From CADEFX01 sp963806735 (lineage in GTDB: Bacteria; Pseudomonadota; Alphaproteobacteria; Rhizobiales; Hyphomicrobiaceae): 64,000 bases of DNA. The translations under genes were made by a program, and so were the position numbers. Shown piece by piece: positions 43,137 through 51,791 of the stretch. The notes beneath the pieces were generated by a model. The model did no database searches, was not told the origin of the DNA, and saw only the letters and a list, made by a program, of their open reading frames with translations. The first letter of the stretch is position 1; each line of letters opens with the position of its first letter. The stretch lies in contig CAWEBE010000022.1 of the NCBI GenBank assembly GCA_963806735.1, forward strand, positions 173,027 to 237,026, written 5' to 3'.

Positions 43137-44336
43137 TCAAGAAGCGGGTTCTAGTCGGTCGGGTCTGCTGGTCCACGACCATGCAATTATTATCATTCCA
43201 ACGATCTGCAGCAGCGCTAGCCCGATGAACGGAACAACGTAGCCGTGGGTGGCCTCGAATGCCAGAGCGACGCAAAAGGGGGCGGCTGAGAGAGCCAGTT
43301 GGTTGGAAGACGACACCGACGCGACCACCTTGCCGCTTTCGCCCGGCATAAATTCCGTCCGGGCGATTATCGGCAAAAGCAAAATGCTATTGCCAATAGT
43401 CAAGCCATAAGCGGCGCAAGCAAGCAGCAAGATGGCGTGTGATCGGCTCGTGCCCATTGCGACAATGGCTGAGGCTTGGATCAGGAAGGTAAAGGCGGCC
43501 GCCAGTCTGCAATCAAGTCGGCAGAGGGCCCATGCTGTAAGCCAACGTCCGGTCATTCCGCAAGCCAAGACGAGACTCATGAGATAGGCGGCTTCCTGTG
43601 GATCGAATACTTGTGCCATCCGCATCAGTAGGTGCGATGCGGCTCCGATCTGGCCAAACACGAAGAGCGAGAATGCCAGACCCAGTCGGCGATATCTGGA
43701 ATTGGAGATCAATGTTGCGTACCCAGTGGGCGCTACATTCGGTGACAATGCAACTTTGCCGCACAGCGGTGCAAGAAGTGGAAGGGCTAGTGCCAATGTC
43801 GACAACGCAAGAGCGATAGCGGCCCAGCCAAGGCCCCAAGCTTCGATCAGGAACATGAAAGCCGGTGTGAAAATCAATCCCCCGACAGTGGCGCCATTCA
43901 ACGCGGTTGCAAGTGCCCACGGCTGGGCTCTCTCGCCGACAAAGGCCGCTATAGAGGCGCTTCCAGTGAGGGCCCAGCCCAACCCGGTGATGACCGCGGC
44001 CGCACATGCCTGAAGGGGTATCTCTGAATTCGCCCAAGCGACGATGCCAAGGCACGACGCAACAAGGCCGCAGCACAAGGTTTCGGCGAACCCTAGCCGG
44101 CGGTGCACCCTGTCCAGGCCCCAAAGTATGATCGCGCTCGCAAGAAAATGCGCGGTGACCGGCGCGGACGCTTGCGCAGCCGACCACCCCACGGTTCGCT
44201 GCAGATGGAAGGCGAGGACGAACGGCGCATAAAAATTGATGCTCCACGACAACATGGCGGTCACAAAGCCTGCGGCCGTGATGCGGCTTGAATTGGGTAA
44301 TCCCGGGTCAGACACCGCTGTGTCCCGTGCGCTCAT
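43137..44336 (-). CDS. MFS transporter
   Basis: A 399-residue transporter with 12 predicted membrane helices. It begins ITAAGFVTAMLSWSINFYAP and has the motif-A-like loop LWGLDRVHRRLGFAE after helix 2. The two halves are of equal length, with a short central loop. This is the pattern of oxalate/formate-type or efflux MFS proteins. The substrate cannot be named. AAGG stands eight bases before the ATG. Confidence 0.85.
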   Translation of the reverse strand: MSARDTAVSDPGLPNSSRITAAGFVTAMLSWSINFYAPFVLAFHLQRTVGWSAAQASAPVTAHFLASAIILWGLDRVHRRLGFAETLCCGLVASCLGIVAWANSEIPLQACAAAVITGLGWALTGSASIAAFVGERAQPWALATALNGATVGGLIFTPAFMFLIEAWGLGWAAIALALSTLALALPLLAPLCGKVALSPNVAPTGYATLISNSRYRRLGLAFSLFVFGQIGAASHLLMRMAQVFDPQEAAYLMSLVLACGMTGRWLTAWALCRLDCRLAAAFTFLIQASAIVAMGTSRSHAILLLACAAYGLTIGNSILLLPIIARTEFMPGESGKVVASVSSSNQLALSAAPFCVALAFEATHGYVVPFIGLALLQIVGMIIIAWSWTSRPDRLEPAS

Positions 44337-44525
44337 GCATCAAACCTTAAGGTTGGAAACCTGCAATCTGAAAGAGGCAAATAACAACGGCCTGAACGTC
44401 TTTTGACTAGTCTAGCGATCAGCCAACACCGCAGATGGCAGGCGCAGCTGAAACGATGAACGGCTGATAATCTAGTGCGATTCTGCAAGAACAGTCTCTT
44501 TATAGGGGGATTGGGAGGTCAGCAG

Positions 44526-44612
44526 ATGCATTTTTTTGCTGCTTGCGAGGAAATGCTTTTTTTCCAACTTCTGATAGGAAAATATGTAGTCAGTGCGAGC
44601 GTAACCGTCTAG
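44526..44612 (+). CDS. Possible 28-residue peptide
   Basis: ATG at 44526 with GGGAGG seven bases upstream. The peptide starts MHFFAACEEMLFFQLLIGKY and ends VVSASVTV. It is hydrophobic and lower in GC than the surroundings. It could be a leader peptide, a small membrane peptide or chance. Its ribosome site is as good as that of any gene in the window, and a structured region begins 15 bases after the stop. Confidence 0.3.
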   Translation: MHFFAACEEMLFFQLLIGKYVVSASVTV

Positions 44613-44627
44613 GCTGTGCGCCGCGCA

Positions 44628-44749
44628 GGACCCAGCAACCCCGCACGTATGGGTCCAGGGACTTGCACCCCCGCACGCGAGTCCCGGTGGGGTGCTCTAA
44701 ATCGCATTTGGAGCACCCTGCCTGCCGACCTTCGCGAGGGGCGGCAGGC
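44628..44749 (+). ncRNA. Four tandem hairpins, candidate structured RNA
   Basis: Four perfect stems follow one another: GGACCCA/TGGGTCC (44628-44656), GGGACT/AGTCCC (44658-44685), GGGTGCTC/GAGCACCC (44690-44718) and GCCTGCCG/CGGCAGGC (44720-44749). The first two loops share the sequence CCCCGCACG. Strand is not certain. It may be an sRNA or the leader of the MarR gene. Confidence 0.4.
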
Positions 44750-44934
44750 GTATGCGCTGGCTGTCTGAGGTTTCTAGTTTCCTGAATGGGTGGAATGGGA
44801 GGCAAGTTTGGGAATTCGTATAAGCCGTCGTCGGGAGACCTTGTGCAAGGCCGCGAATTTACCTGCCGTTCGCGTGCATCGTGTGATTGGCCGGACTGTT
44901 GCCGGTTTGGCATAGGCGCATCGGGGCTCCAGCA

Positions 44935-45372
44935 ATGTCGCTCGAATTGCGCAATCTTTCGGTCGTCGATTTGCTGCATCGCGCCAGTCAATCGGCCGAT
45001 GTTACCTTTGCACGGCACGCGGGCGAACGCGGTCTCAATGCGCGCCAGTATGCGGTCCTACAAGTCGTATCCAAGAAGGAAGGCCTCAGCCAAAAAGCCA
45101 TTGTCGAGGCAACCGGCATTGACCGTTCGACATTGGCAGCCATGGTGCAAATCTTGGTTCGACGCGGGCTCTTGCAGCGCCGTCGAACGAGACACGATGC
45201 CCGAACGTATGCCGTACGATTGACGCCTGCGGGAAAGGAGGCGCTAGCGAAAGTTGGACCCGGCGCGCAAAGCGCAGACGCGCAACTTCTCGGTGCAATC
45301 CAGGGTATCCGCCGAACGCAGCTGCGTTCGGCCTTGGTCGATTTGATTGAAGCGACAAATCGGCGAGCCTAG
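44935..45372 (+). CDS. MarR family transcriptional regulator
   Basis: A 145-residue regulator with the MarR winged helix: GLNARQYAVLQVVSKKEGLS, QKAIVEATGIDRSTLAAMVQ, then the wing RRRTRHDARTYAVRLTPAGK. The surrounding dimerisation helices are typical. ATG 44935 was chosen because the family sequence starts there. A start at 44887 would add a non-homologous leader. It is followed by an SDR remnant and a PuuD-type hydrolase on the same strand. Confidence 0.83.
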   Translation: MSLELRNLSVVDLLHRASQSADVTFARHAGERGLNARQYAVLQVVSKKEGLSQKAIVEATGIDRSTLAAMVQILVRRGLLQRRRTRHDARTYAVRLTPAGKEALAKVGPGAQSADAQLLGAIQGIRRTQLRSALVDLIEATNRRA

Positions 45373-45388
45373 CTATGAGCGCAGTGTG

Positions 45389-45657
45389 ATGGGTATCACA
45401 CGGCATCTCGCCAAGGAGTATGCGAGCCGCGGTATTGTCGTGAATACCGTGGCCCCGGTCCTCTGGGCGGCGACCGGGTCGTAGATCAGCTTCGAGATCC
45501 CAAGGACCGTCAGATATTGACATCGTCGATCCCGGTTGGGCGGTTCGGACGTGAAAGCGAAATTTGCGATGTCGTGATGTTTTTGGCCATGCAAGCGCCA
45601 ACGTACATGACTGGTGCGATCCTCGATGTGAACGGCGGACTTGTTCTGGCAGCCTAA
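45389..45657 (+). pseudogene. C-terminal remnant of a short-chain dehydrogenase
   Basis: GITRHLAKEYASRGIVVNTV is read in one frame, then after a frame change near 45470 VDQLRDPKDRQILTSSIPVG, RFGRESEICDVVMFLAMQAP and the final DVNGGLVLAA. This is the last 90 residues of a FabG-type SDR (alanine-X-G and N-terminal NAD site missing). It has no start and at least one indel. Confidence 0.75.
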
Positions 45658-45795
45658 GTAGGGATGGAAATGAGGCCCTCACTCATCCAAAGTTGCCTTA
45701 TCTAGCCGACTGGTGTGATGCTAGTCCCGTGGTTGGGCACACCGAATATCTTGAGCTACTCAAAGCTCGGGATGGTCTGCGGACGGGGCACATCG

Positions 45796-46566
45796 ATGAA
45801 GAAACCCGTGGTCGGCGTTATTGGCAATGCCCATCGCGTCGAAAATCGATTCGCGGCGCAAATCGTGGGGGAAAAGAATCTACGTGCAGTGGCCGAGGTG
45901 GCAGGCGCGCTGCCGCTGATGTTTGCGGGCTCTCCGGAGATTACTGACGTCGGTGCACTATTGGATGTAGTTGACGGCGTGTTGCTGACAGGTGCTCGTG
46001 CCAATGTGCATCCGGCCCGCTTCCGCGTCGAACCGCACGTCGCGCATGAACCTTACGACGAAGGTCGCGACGACCTGGCGCTGACGCTGGTTGAGGCCTG
46101 CGTTGCCCGAGGCATCCCAATACTTGGCATTTGCCGCGGCTTTCAGGAAATGAACGTGGCGTTCGGGGGATCATTGCATCCAGAAATCCGCGAATTGTCC
46201 GGCCGCATGAACCATCGCATGCCACGATTGGAGAATGGAGAAATCCATCCAGACCCTGCCGTCGTCTTCGCCGAACGCCACGATGTTCGGCTCGTTTCGG
46301 GCGGCACGTTCGCACGCATTCTCGGAAAAGAGATTATTCGCGTGAACTCCCTGCATGGTCAGGGGATTCTGGAGCCCGGCGACAGGGTTGTCGTCGAAGG
46401 TGTGGCAGAAGATGGAACGATCGAAGCTATCCGAATTGCGGATGCGCCCGGCTTCGCGCTGGGCGTTCAATGGCACGCGGAATACGATCCGCAAAGCAAC
46501 GCGGTGAACGGCGCGTTATTCCAGGCTTTCGGCGCAGCGCTTTCGGCGCATAGAACTGCGACCTGA
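45796..46566 (+). CDS. PuuD-like gamma-glutamyl-GABA hydrolase (peptidase C26)
   Basis: A 256-residue class I glutamine-amidotransferase-fold hydrolase. Nucleophile C113 is in GICRGFQEMN and the catalytic His/Glu-type region is in GVQWHAEYDPQ. GVLLTGARANVHPARF matches the usual GGxD..P region. PuuD enzymes release GABA from gamma-glutamyl-GABA in putrescine breakdown. No other puu gene is nearby. The start at 45796 follows GGGG and gives the MKKPVVGVIG opening. Confidence 0.85.
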   Translation: MKKPVVGVIGNAHRVENRFAAQIVGEKNLRAVAEVAGALPLMFAGSPEITDVGALLDVVDGVLLTGARANVHPARFRVEPHVAHEPYDEGRDDLALTLVEACVARGIPILGICRGFQEMNVAFGGSLHPEIRELSGRMNHRMPRLENGEIHPDPAVVFAERHDVRLVSGGTFARILGKEIIRVNSLHGQGILEPGDRVVVEGVAEDGTIEAIRIADAPGFALGVQWHAEYDPQSNAVNGALFQAFGAALSAHRTAT

Positions 46567-46766
46567 TAGCAGCGCAGCGCTGGCGGGGATTTAGGGCGGC
46601 TGGCGCAATCCCTCGGTCAGCGCTGGCAAGCTGAGTTTCCGGTGCCAACCATACGCCCGCCCTTCCGGCCCTACATGGCTTTCTCACGGTGCAGCCATGT
46701 GCCATTGTCTCGGTCAACTTGCTGCAACTTGCCTGCCGCAATCAAAAGACCGGGAGAGAATCGCTC

Positions 46767-47653
46767 ATGCACGTGCTTTGTTTGGCGTTCATTGTTGCCT
46801 TGTTCGCCACAGCGACAACAGCCCCACGCGCCGAAGTCAAGGAGGTGATCCTCGGACAGCAGTTCGGGGCAGTATTCCTGCCGGCCATGGTCATGGAGAA
46901 TCAGAAACTGGTCGAGAAATACCTGGCCGCCGGCGGCATGGGTGATGTGTCGGTCAAATGGGCCAAGCTCGGCGGACCGGCGGCATTGAACGACGCGCTG
47001 CTCTCGAGCAGCGTGCACTTCGCGTGCCAGGGTGTGCCGTCCATGGCGGTGATCTGGGATCGCACGCGCGGCGGCATCGGCGTGAAGGCGCTCGGCGCCG
47101 TTGCCAACAACAACATCTGGCTCAACACCCGCAATCCCAATCTCAGGTCCCTGAGGGATTTCACCGAGAAAGATCGCATCGCGGTGCCTTCCCTCAAGGT
47201 CTCCACCCAGGCCATCATGATGCACATAGCGTCGGAGCAACTGTGGGGCAAAGGCAATCACACCAAGCTCGACCACATCATCGTGGCGCTCCCACATCCC
47301 AAATCATTGGCGGCCCCATGACCGGCTTGACCTTCACCGCCAGCGAGAAATTCCGCAGCGAGAATCCCAATATGTTCGAGGCCGTGTCCAAAGCCTTTGA
47401 TAACTCATTCGGCTGGATCAATTCGGACAAACGTCGCGCCGCCAAGCTCTACATCGACATGACCAAGGAAAAGACGTTGACCGAGGATGACCTGTTCGCG
47501 CTCTTCAGCACCAAGGATATGGAGTACACAAAGGTTCCCAACAACGTCGCCAAGATGGTTGATTTTCTTCATTACATCGGATCAGTGAAAACAAAGCCCG
47601 CATCGTGGAAGGAGCTGTTCTTTCCAGAGGCGCACGGCCTTCCAGGAAGCTAA
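46767..47653 (+). pseudogene. NitT/TauT-like ABC substrate-binding protein with internal deletion
   Basis: A signal peptide (MHVLCLAFIVALFATATTAP) and the first domain (VILGQQFGAVFLPAMVMENQ, GVPSMAVIWD, LDHIIVALPHP) are read in one frame. At about 47290-47315 the sequence switches to another frame that gives IGGPMTGLTFTASEKFRSEN and the rest of domain 2, ending at 47653. About 40 residues normally found between (the DAMAALLSG... segment) are missing. The protein would be non-functional. No permease or ATPase gene accompanies it. Confidence 0.75.
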
Positions 47654-47665
47654 GGAGAGACGGTC

Positions 47666-48727
47666 ATGGGGAGCAGAATTGTCATCGTCAGTGCGGGGGC
47701 CGTCGGCGGCTACACCGGTGCGCACATGCTGAAGGCCGGCGAGGACGTGACGTTTGTCGATGCCTGGCCCGAGCATGTTGACCACATCAACACCCATGGA
47801 TTGCGCGTCACGCACGCCAAGGACGTTGCCGAGTTCACCGTTGCTGCGCGTGCGCTGCACCTGACCCGGGTGCAGCAGTTCAGCAAGGAGAAGCCGTTCG
47901 ACATCGCCTTCATCTGCACCAAGTCCTACGACACGACTTGGTCAACAATGATGATCCAGCAATACCTGGCACCACATGGCTATGTCGTTTCGCTGCAGAA
48001 CTGCATGAACGAGGCGGCCATCGCATCGGTGGTGGGCTGGGGCAGGACGCTCGGCTGCATCGCCAGCTCCATCACGGTCAATCTGGCCGCTCCCGGTCAC
48101 ATCCACCGGGGGGCCGGCAAAGGTGGTGCAGCGCACACGGTCTACCGCACTGGAGAGGTGCATGGCCTCATCACGCCGCGGGCCCAGGAGGTGGGCCGGC
48201 TGGTCGGCCACGCCGATAGCGCCAAAGTGACAACCAACCTTTGGGGTGAGCGCTGGTCGAAGCTCGTTGCCAATGTCATGCAGAACGGACTGTCCGCCTG
48301 CACCGGCCTTTCAGGCGTCGCCATGTTGGAGCATGAAGTGATCCGCCGGTTTTCTGTCCGGCTCGGCAGCGAAGCCATTCGCGTCGGCCAGGCGCAGGGC
48401 TATCAGCTCGAGGAGATCCTGCATCTCCCGCCCGAGACCATCGCGCGTGCCGGCGAGGGCGATGACGCCGCTATGCGAGCTTGCGATGAGCAACGCTTCA
48501 AGGACGCCGGACGGGTCTCCGCGGAGCAACGTCCGTCCATGGGGCAGGACATGGTCAAGGGACGCCGCACGGAGATCGAGTTCCTCAATGGCTACGTAGT
48601 CCGGGAAGGCGAGAAGATCGGGAAGGAGTGTCGCGCTAATGCCGTGCTGACCGACATCGTCAAGCGCGTCGAGCGTGGTGAGCTCAAACCCGACCCACGC
48701 CACATCGCGGATTTGCGCTTGAACTGA
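47666..48727 (+). CDS. Ketopantoate reductase (PanE/ApbA) family protein
   Basis: A 353-residue NADPH-dependent reductase. The dinucleotide motif is IVIVSAGAVGGYTGAHML, where the usual first Gly is SAGAVGG. The middle has FICTKSYDTTW, then the catalytic-Lys region (NLWGERWSKLVANVMQNGLS) and the C-terminal helical domain. It is longer than PanE, as in the branch that acts on other 2-keto acids. AAGGAGAG precedes the ATG. It stands just after the binding-protein remnant. Confidence 0.83.
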   Translation: MGSRIVIVSAGAVGGYTGAHMLKAGEDVTFVDAWPEHVDHINTHGLRVTHAKDVAEFTVAARALHLTRVQQFSKEKPFDIAFICTKSYDTTWSTMMIQQYLAPHGYVVSLQNCMNEAAIASVVGWGRTLGCIASSITVNLAAPGHIHRGAGKGGAAHTVYRTGEVHGLITPRAQEVGRLVGHADSAKVTTNLWGERWSKLVANVMQNGLSACTGLSGVAMLEHEVIRRFSVRLGSEAIRVGQAQGYQLEEILHLPPETIARAGEGDDAAMRACDEQRFKDAGRVSAEQRPSMGQDMVKGRRTEIEFLNGYVVREGEKIGKECRANAVLTDIVKRVERGELKPDPRHIADLRLN

Positions 48728-48800
48728 GAATGTGCGAGCGCGGGCCACTCGATCTGGACGTGACCGCCTTAGTCCGTCGCATCGAGCGCGTGGCGTATTA

Positions 48801-49769
48801 TCAAGCCACGCTATCACGCTCCGGTAAAGGTTCTCCACGCGCGACACGAGCAATGTTATCGAACATGCGCCTCACCGTCGGTTCAAACGTGTCGGCGGTA
48901 ACCGCCGCTAGATGCGGGGTCAGAACGATGTTGTCGAGGCCGATCAGCTCGCTGGTTGCCGGCAAGGGCTCGATCGAGAAGACGTCCATGGCAGCACCGC
49001 GGATCGTACGCGCACGCAGGGCCGCGGCGAGATCCGCCTCGACGACCACGCCACCACGGGCGACGTTGACAAGGATCGCGCTCCGCTTCATGCGGGAGAG
49101 CGTCGTGGCATCGATCATATTCTGCGTTTCGGGCGTCAGTGGGCAATGCAGAGAGATAATATCCGAAGTCTCGATCAGGTGGTCGAGCGCCACATGCGTG
49201 GCGCCGAGCGCAGCGGCTTCGTCAGGAGCAAGCGGTGTCCGCTTCGTGTAAAGGATCTTGCAGCCAAAACTCCCCAAAAGGCGAGCTACGTTCTGTCCGA
49301 TGGCTCCGAACCCGATAATGCCCACCGTTTTTCCGGACAGAAGGAAGGTCTCAGCCGGCAGGCTGGAAATGCCTCGCCACACGCCCTGTTGAAGATGATG
49401 GTGGCCGAAAGCTGAGAAGCGTAGCGCCGAGAGCATCAGACCGATGGTGAACTCTGCGACGGATAGAGCATTGCTTCCGGTCGTGCGGGCCACCTTGATG
49501 CCCAATAGACGTGCCGTCTCGATGTCGAAGTTGTCGACGCCGACGCCCCACTTGTGCAACAGCTTCAGTCGCCGCGCCTCCCGCAGCACGTCGCCGCTCA
49601 CGGCCACTTGCGCCGAGATGGCGAAATCCGCATCGCGGATGATCGCCTTCATGTGCTCTTCACCGGGCTCGGTGCCGTGGGTGAGCATGAAGCCGGTCGG
49701 CAGGAATTGGCGCAGGCGGTCGGCCCTTGCGGCAGGCATGGAATCGAGCACGACGATAGTTTGGGGCAA
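48801..49769 (-). CDS. D-2-hydroxyacid dehydrogenase
   Basis: A 322-residue NAD-dependent dehydrogenase. The Rossmann motif is GKTVGIIGFGAIGQNVARLL. The catalytic Arg is in ILVNVARGGVV, Glu in FSIEPLP and His in TPHLAAVTADT, in the standard order. HKWGVGVDNFDIETARLLGI belongs to the substrate domain. Substrates may be glyoxylate/hydroxypyruvate or phosphoglycerate-like. The size excludes the longer SerA form. It lies 31 bases downstream of the gamma-glutamyltransferase on the same strand, so an operon is likely. Confidence 0.87.
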   Translation of the reverse strand: MPQTIVVLDSMPAARADRLRQFLPTGFMLTHGTEPGEEHMKAIIRDADFAISAQVAVSGDVLREARRLKLLHKWGVGVDNFDIETARLLGIKVARTTGSNALSVAEFTIGLMLSALRFSAFGHHHLQQGVWRGISSLPAETFLLSGKTVGIIGFGAIGQNVARLLGSFGCKILYTKRTPLAPDEAAALGATHVALDHLIETSDIISLHCPLTPETQNMIDATTLSRMKRSAILVNVARGGVVVEADLAAALRARTIRGAAMDVFSIEPLPATSELIGLDNIVLTPHLAAVTADTFEPTVRRMFDNIARVARGEPLPERDSVA

Positions 49770-49799
49770 AGTTCATCTCCGTGTTATTCGAGACGAGCC

Positions 49800-51482
49800 T
49801 CACATAGAGAACCGTACACCGGCTCGGGCCAGACCGCCGGAGATGCCGACGGGAGTTCCGTCGGCACGCCAGCAGGCAGCGCCAGTCATCATGCCATCAG
49901 CGCCGATCGAGATCGCGTTCATGCCGCCCGCGATGCGGCTCACGCGCGCAATCTCGTGCCCGCGAAGTTGGAGTGCCTCGGCAACGGCATGCGGATAGGC
50001 CGGCTCTATCTCGAGCACTCCGCCCTCCGTCCACACGCGCGGCGCCTCGACGGCTTCCTGCGTGGACATGGCGTGGTCGACCAGATTCACGATCGCCTGG
50101 AATGCCGAGGGAAAGATGCGCAGCGCACCGGGAAGTCCCAGTGCATGCAGGACGCGCCGCCCATCCGTCACCATCATCGGAGCCATCGAGGAAAACACCC
50201 GCTTCCCCGGAGCGATGGACAGGGCGCGGCCGGGATGCGGGTCGAAATTGTACATGTAGTTGTTGGCTATCAGGCCGGTGCCGGGGATCATCACCGAGGC
50301 ACCGAAAAGTCCGTTGATCGTATGCGTCGCGCTCACTACGTGTCCGTCGGCATCGGCGACTGTAACGTGCGTCGTGTTGGCTGACTCGCGCACGTGCAAG
50401 TTGCCAGAATACCATTTCTGGGCTCGCTTCATGTCGAGGCTCGCGCGGCGATCGGTGGCATAGACCTTGGAAACGAGCCGCTCGACCGGCACATTGATGA
50501 ACGCCGGATCGGCGGTTGCGACGGCGCGGTCGGCAAAGGCAATCTTCAGAGCTTCAGCAATCAGGTGGACGGCATCGGGAGAGCCAAACCCCATAGCTGC
50601 AACGTCAAAGCCCTCCAGGATGTTCAGCATCTGCGCGATATGCACACCGCCCGATGCCGGCGGTGGCGGGCCGATGACAGTGAGCCCGCGGTAGCTCGCC
50701 CGCACCGGCTCACGCTCTATGATTGCATATTGTTTCAGGTCAGCGAGCGTCAGCGTGCCGCCTTGTCCTCCAATGTGCTCCGCAATTGTTGCACCGAGCG
50801 CGCCGTCGTACAGCAGCTCAGGTCCCTCATCGGCGAGGCGCTTCAGCGCTCGCGCATAGTCCGCCTGCACGATACGATGACCGACCGCGATCGGCTTTCC
50901 ACCTGGCAGGAAAAGGTCGTTTAGACCTTCATCTCGTGTAAGCTTCGGCGCGCAATCGGTCACGCAATCGACCAGATAGGGCGTTGCGCCAAAACCTCCT
51001 TCAGCGAGCCGGATGGCCGCAGGCAGGACCTCGGCCAGCGAGCGCGTGCCATGTTGATCCAGCATATGCAGCCAGCCCGCCAGATTGCCGGGTGTCGCAA
51101 CTGAGGCTGCGCCGATCTCGTTCCTCTGGCTAACCGTGCTGCGCGCACTGGCGAGGCCATCGCTGGTCGTCTCATACATATCGGCTCGCGCGGCAGCAGG
51201 GGCGGTCGAGAGCGCATCAATTACGACGTGTCGGCCGTCCGGCAGGCGCAGATGCGTGACGCCGCCACCCAGAATACTGACCATCATCGGCTCGACTACC
51301 GTCAACGCGAAGAGCGCCGCCACCGCCGCGTCAATGGCATTGCCGCCGGACAGCAGCATCTCGGCACCAGCCGCCGACGCCAATGGATGGTTGGTTACCA
51401 CCATGCCACGCGCGCCTGTCGCAGGCTGCTTCTCGCAGGTGAACGGAAGCGCATGTCGCGCAGGCTTGCTCGACGCGGTCAT
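49800..51482 (-). CDS. Gamma-glutamyltransferase family protein
   Basis: A 560-residue Ntn-hydrolase proenzyme. The large-subunit part has GMVVTNHPLASAAGAEMLLS, GGNAIDAAVAALFALTVVEP and LGGGVTHLRL. Self-cleavage is expected before the Thr of SANTTHVTVADADGHVVSAT, which becomes the nucleophile. The small subunit contains NGLFGASVMIPGTGLIANN and the RVFSSMAPMMV segment. No signal peptide is seen. It transfers or hydrolyses gamma-glutamyl groups, possibly cephalosporin-acylase-like. ATG 51482 has GGAGAGGAAGG upstream. Confidence 0.87.
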   Translation of the reverse strand: MTASSKPARHALPFTCEKQPATGARGMVVTNHPLASAAGAEMLLSGGNAIDAAVAALFALTVVEPMMVSILGGGVTHLRLPDGRHVVIDALSTAPAAARADMYETTSDGLASARSTVSQRNEIGAASVATPGNLAGWLHMLDQHGTRSLAEVLPAAIRLAEGGFGATPYLVDCVTDCAPKLTRDEGLNDLFLPGGKPIAVGHRIVQADYARALKRLADEGPELLYDGALGATIAEHIGGQGGTLTLADLKQYAIIEREPVRASYRGLTVIGPPPPASGGVHIAQMLNILEGFDVAAMGFGSPDAVHLIAEALKIAFADRAVATADPAFINVPVERLVSKVYATDRRASLDMKRAQKWYSGNLHVRESANTTHVTVADADGHVVSATHTINGLFGASVMIPGTGLIANNYMYNFDPHPGRALSIAPGKRVFSSMAPMMVTDGRRVLHALGLPGALRIFPSAFQAIVNLVDHAMSTQEAVEAPRVWTEGGVLEIEPAYPHAVAEALQLRGHEIARVSRIAGGMNAISIGADGMMTGAACWRADGTPVGISGGLARAGVRFSM

Positions 51483-51791
51483 GATGCCCCTTCCTCTCCC
51501 CTGTCGCCCCCAGTGACACGTGGTGCGGTCAACCGGACGCACCGCTGTCTCACCCGCGTTGCCCAATGAAGCGCAAATCGTCCAGCGATGTCGACGAGCT
51601 TATCGGCAGGGCCCGACCGGTCAATTGCCGTCCGCGCAAGTCGTGCGTCGCCGTGCTCGCCAGCCCACTTACTGCTCTGCCCAAGAAATCGGCAGGGCAA
51701 GGCTTCAACACGCGGCCACCTGCAGCGAGAAACCGATGGCAGCGACTGCTCGTTGCCGGATATGGTTTGCAGATCTGGCGTCGTCGGCAAA

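Larger units (their letters stand above)
44337..44934. other. Long intergenic region
   Basis: This 598-base region lies between the divergent MFS and MarR genes. It holds an AT-rich promoter-like part (TTTATA at 44499), a 28-codon open frame with a strong ribosome site, and four tandem hairpins. No protein-coding gene longer than that is convincing. Confidence 0.6.
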
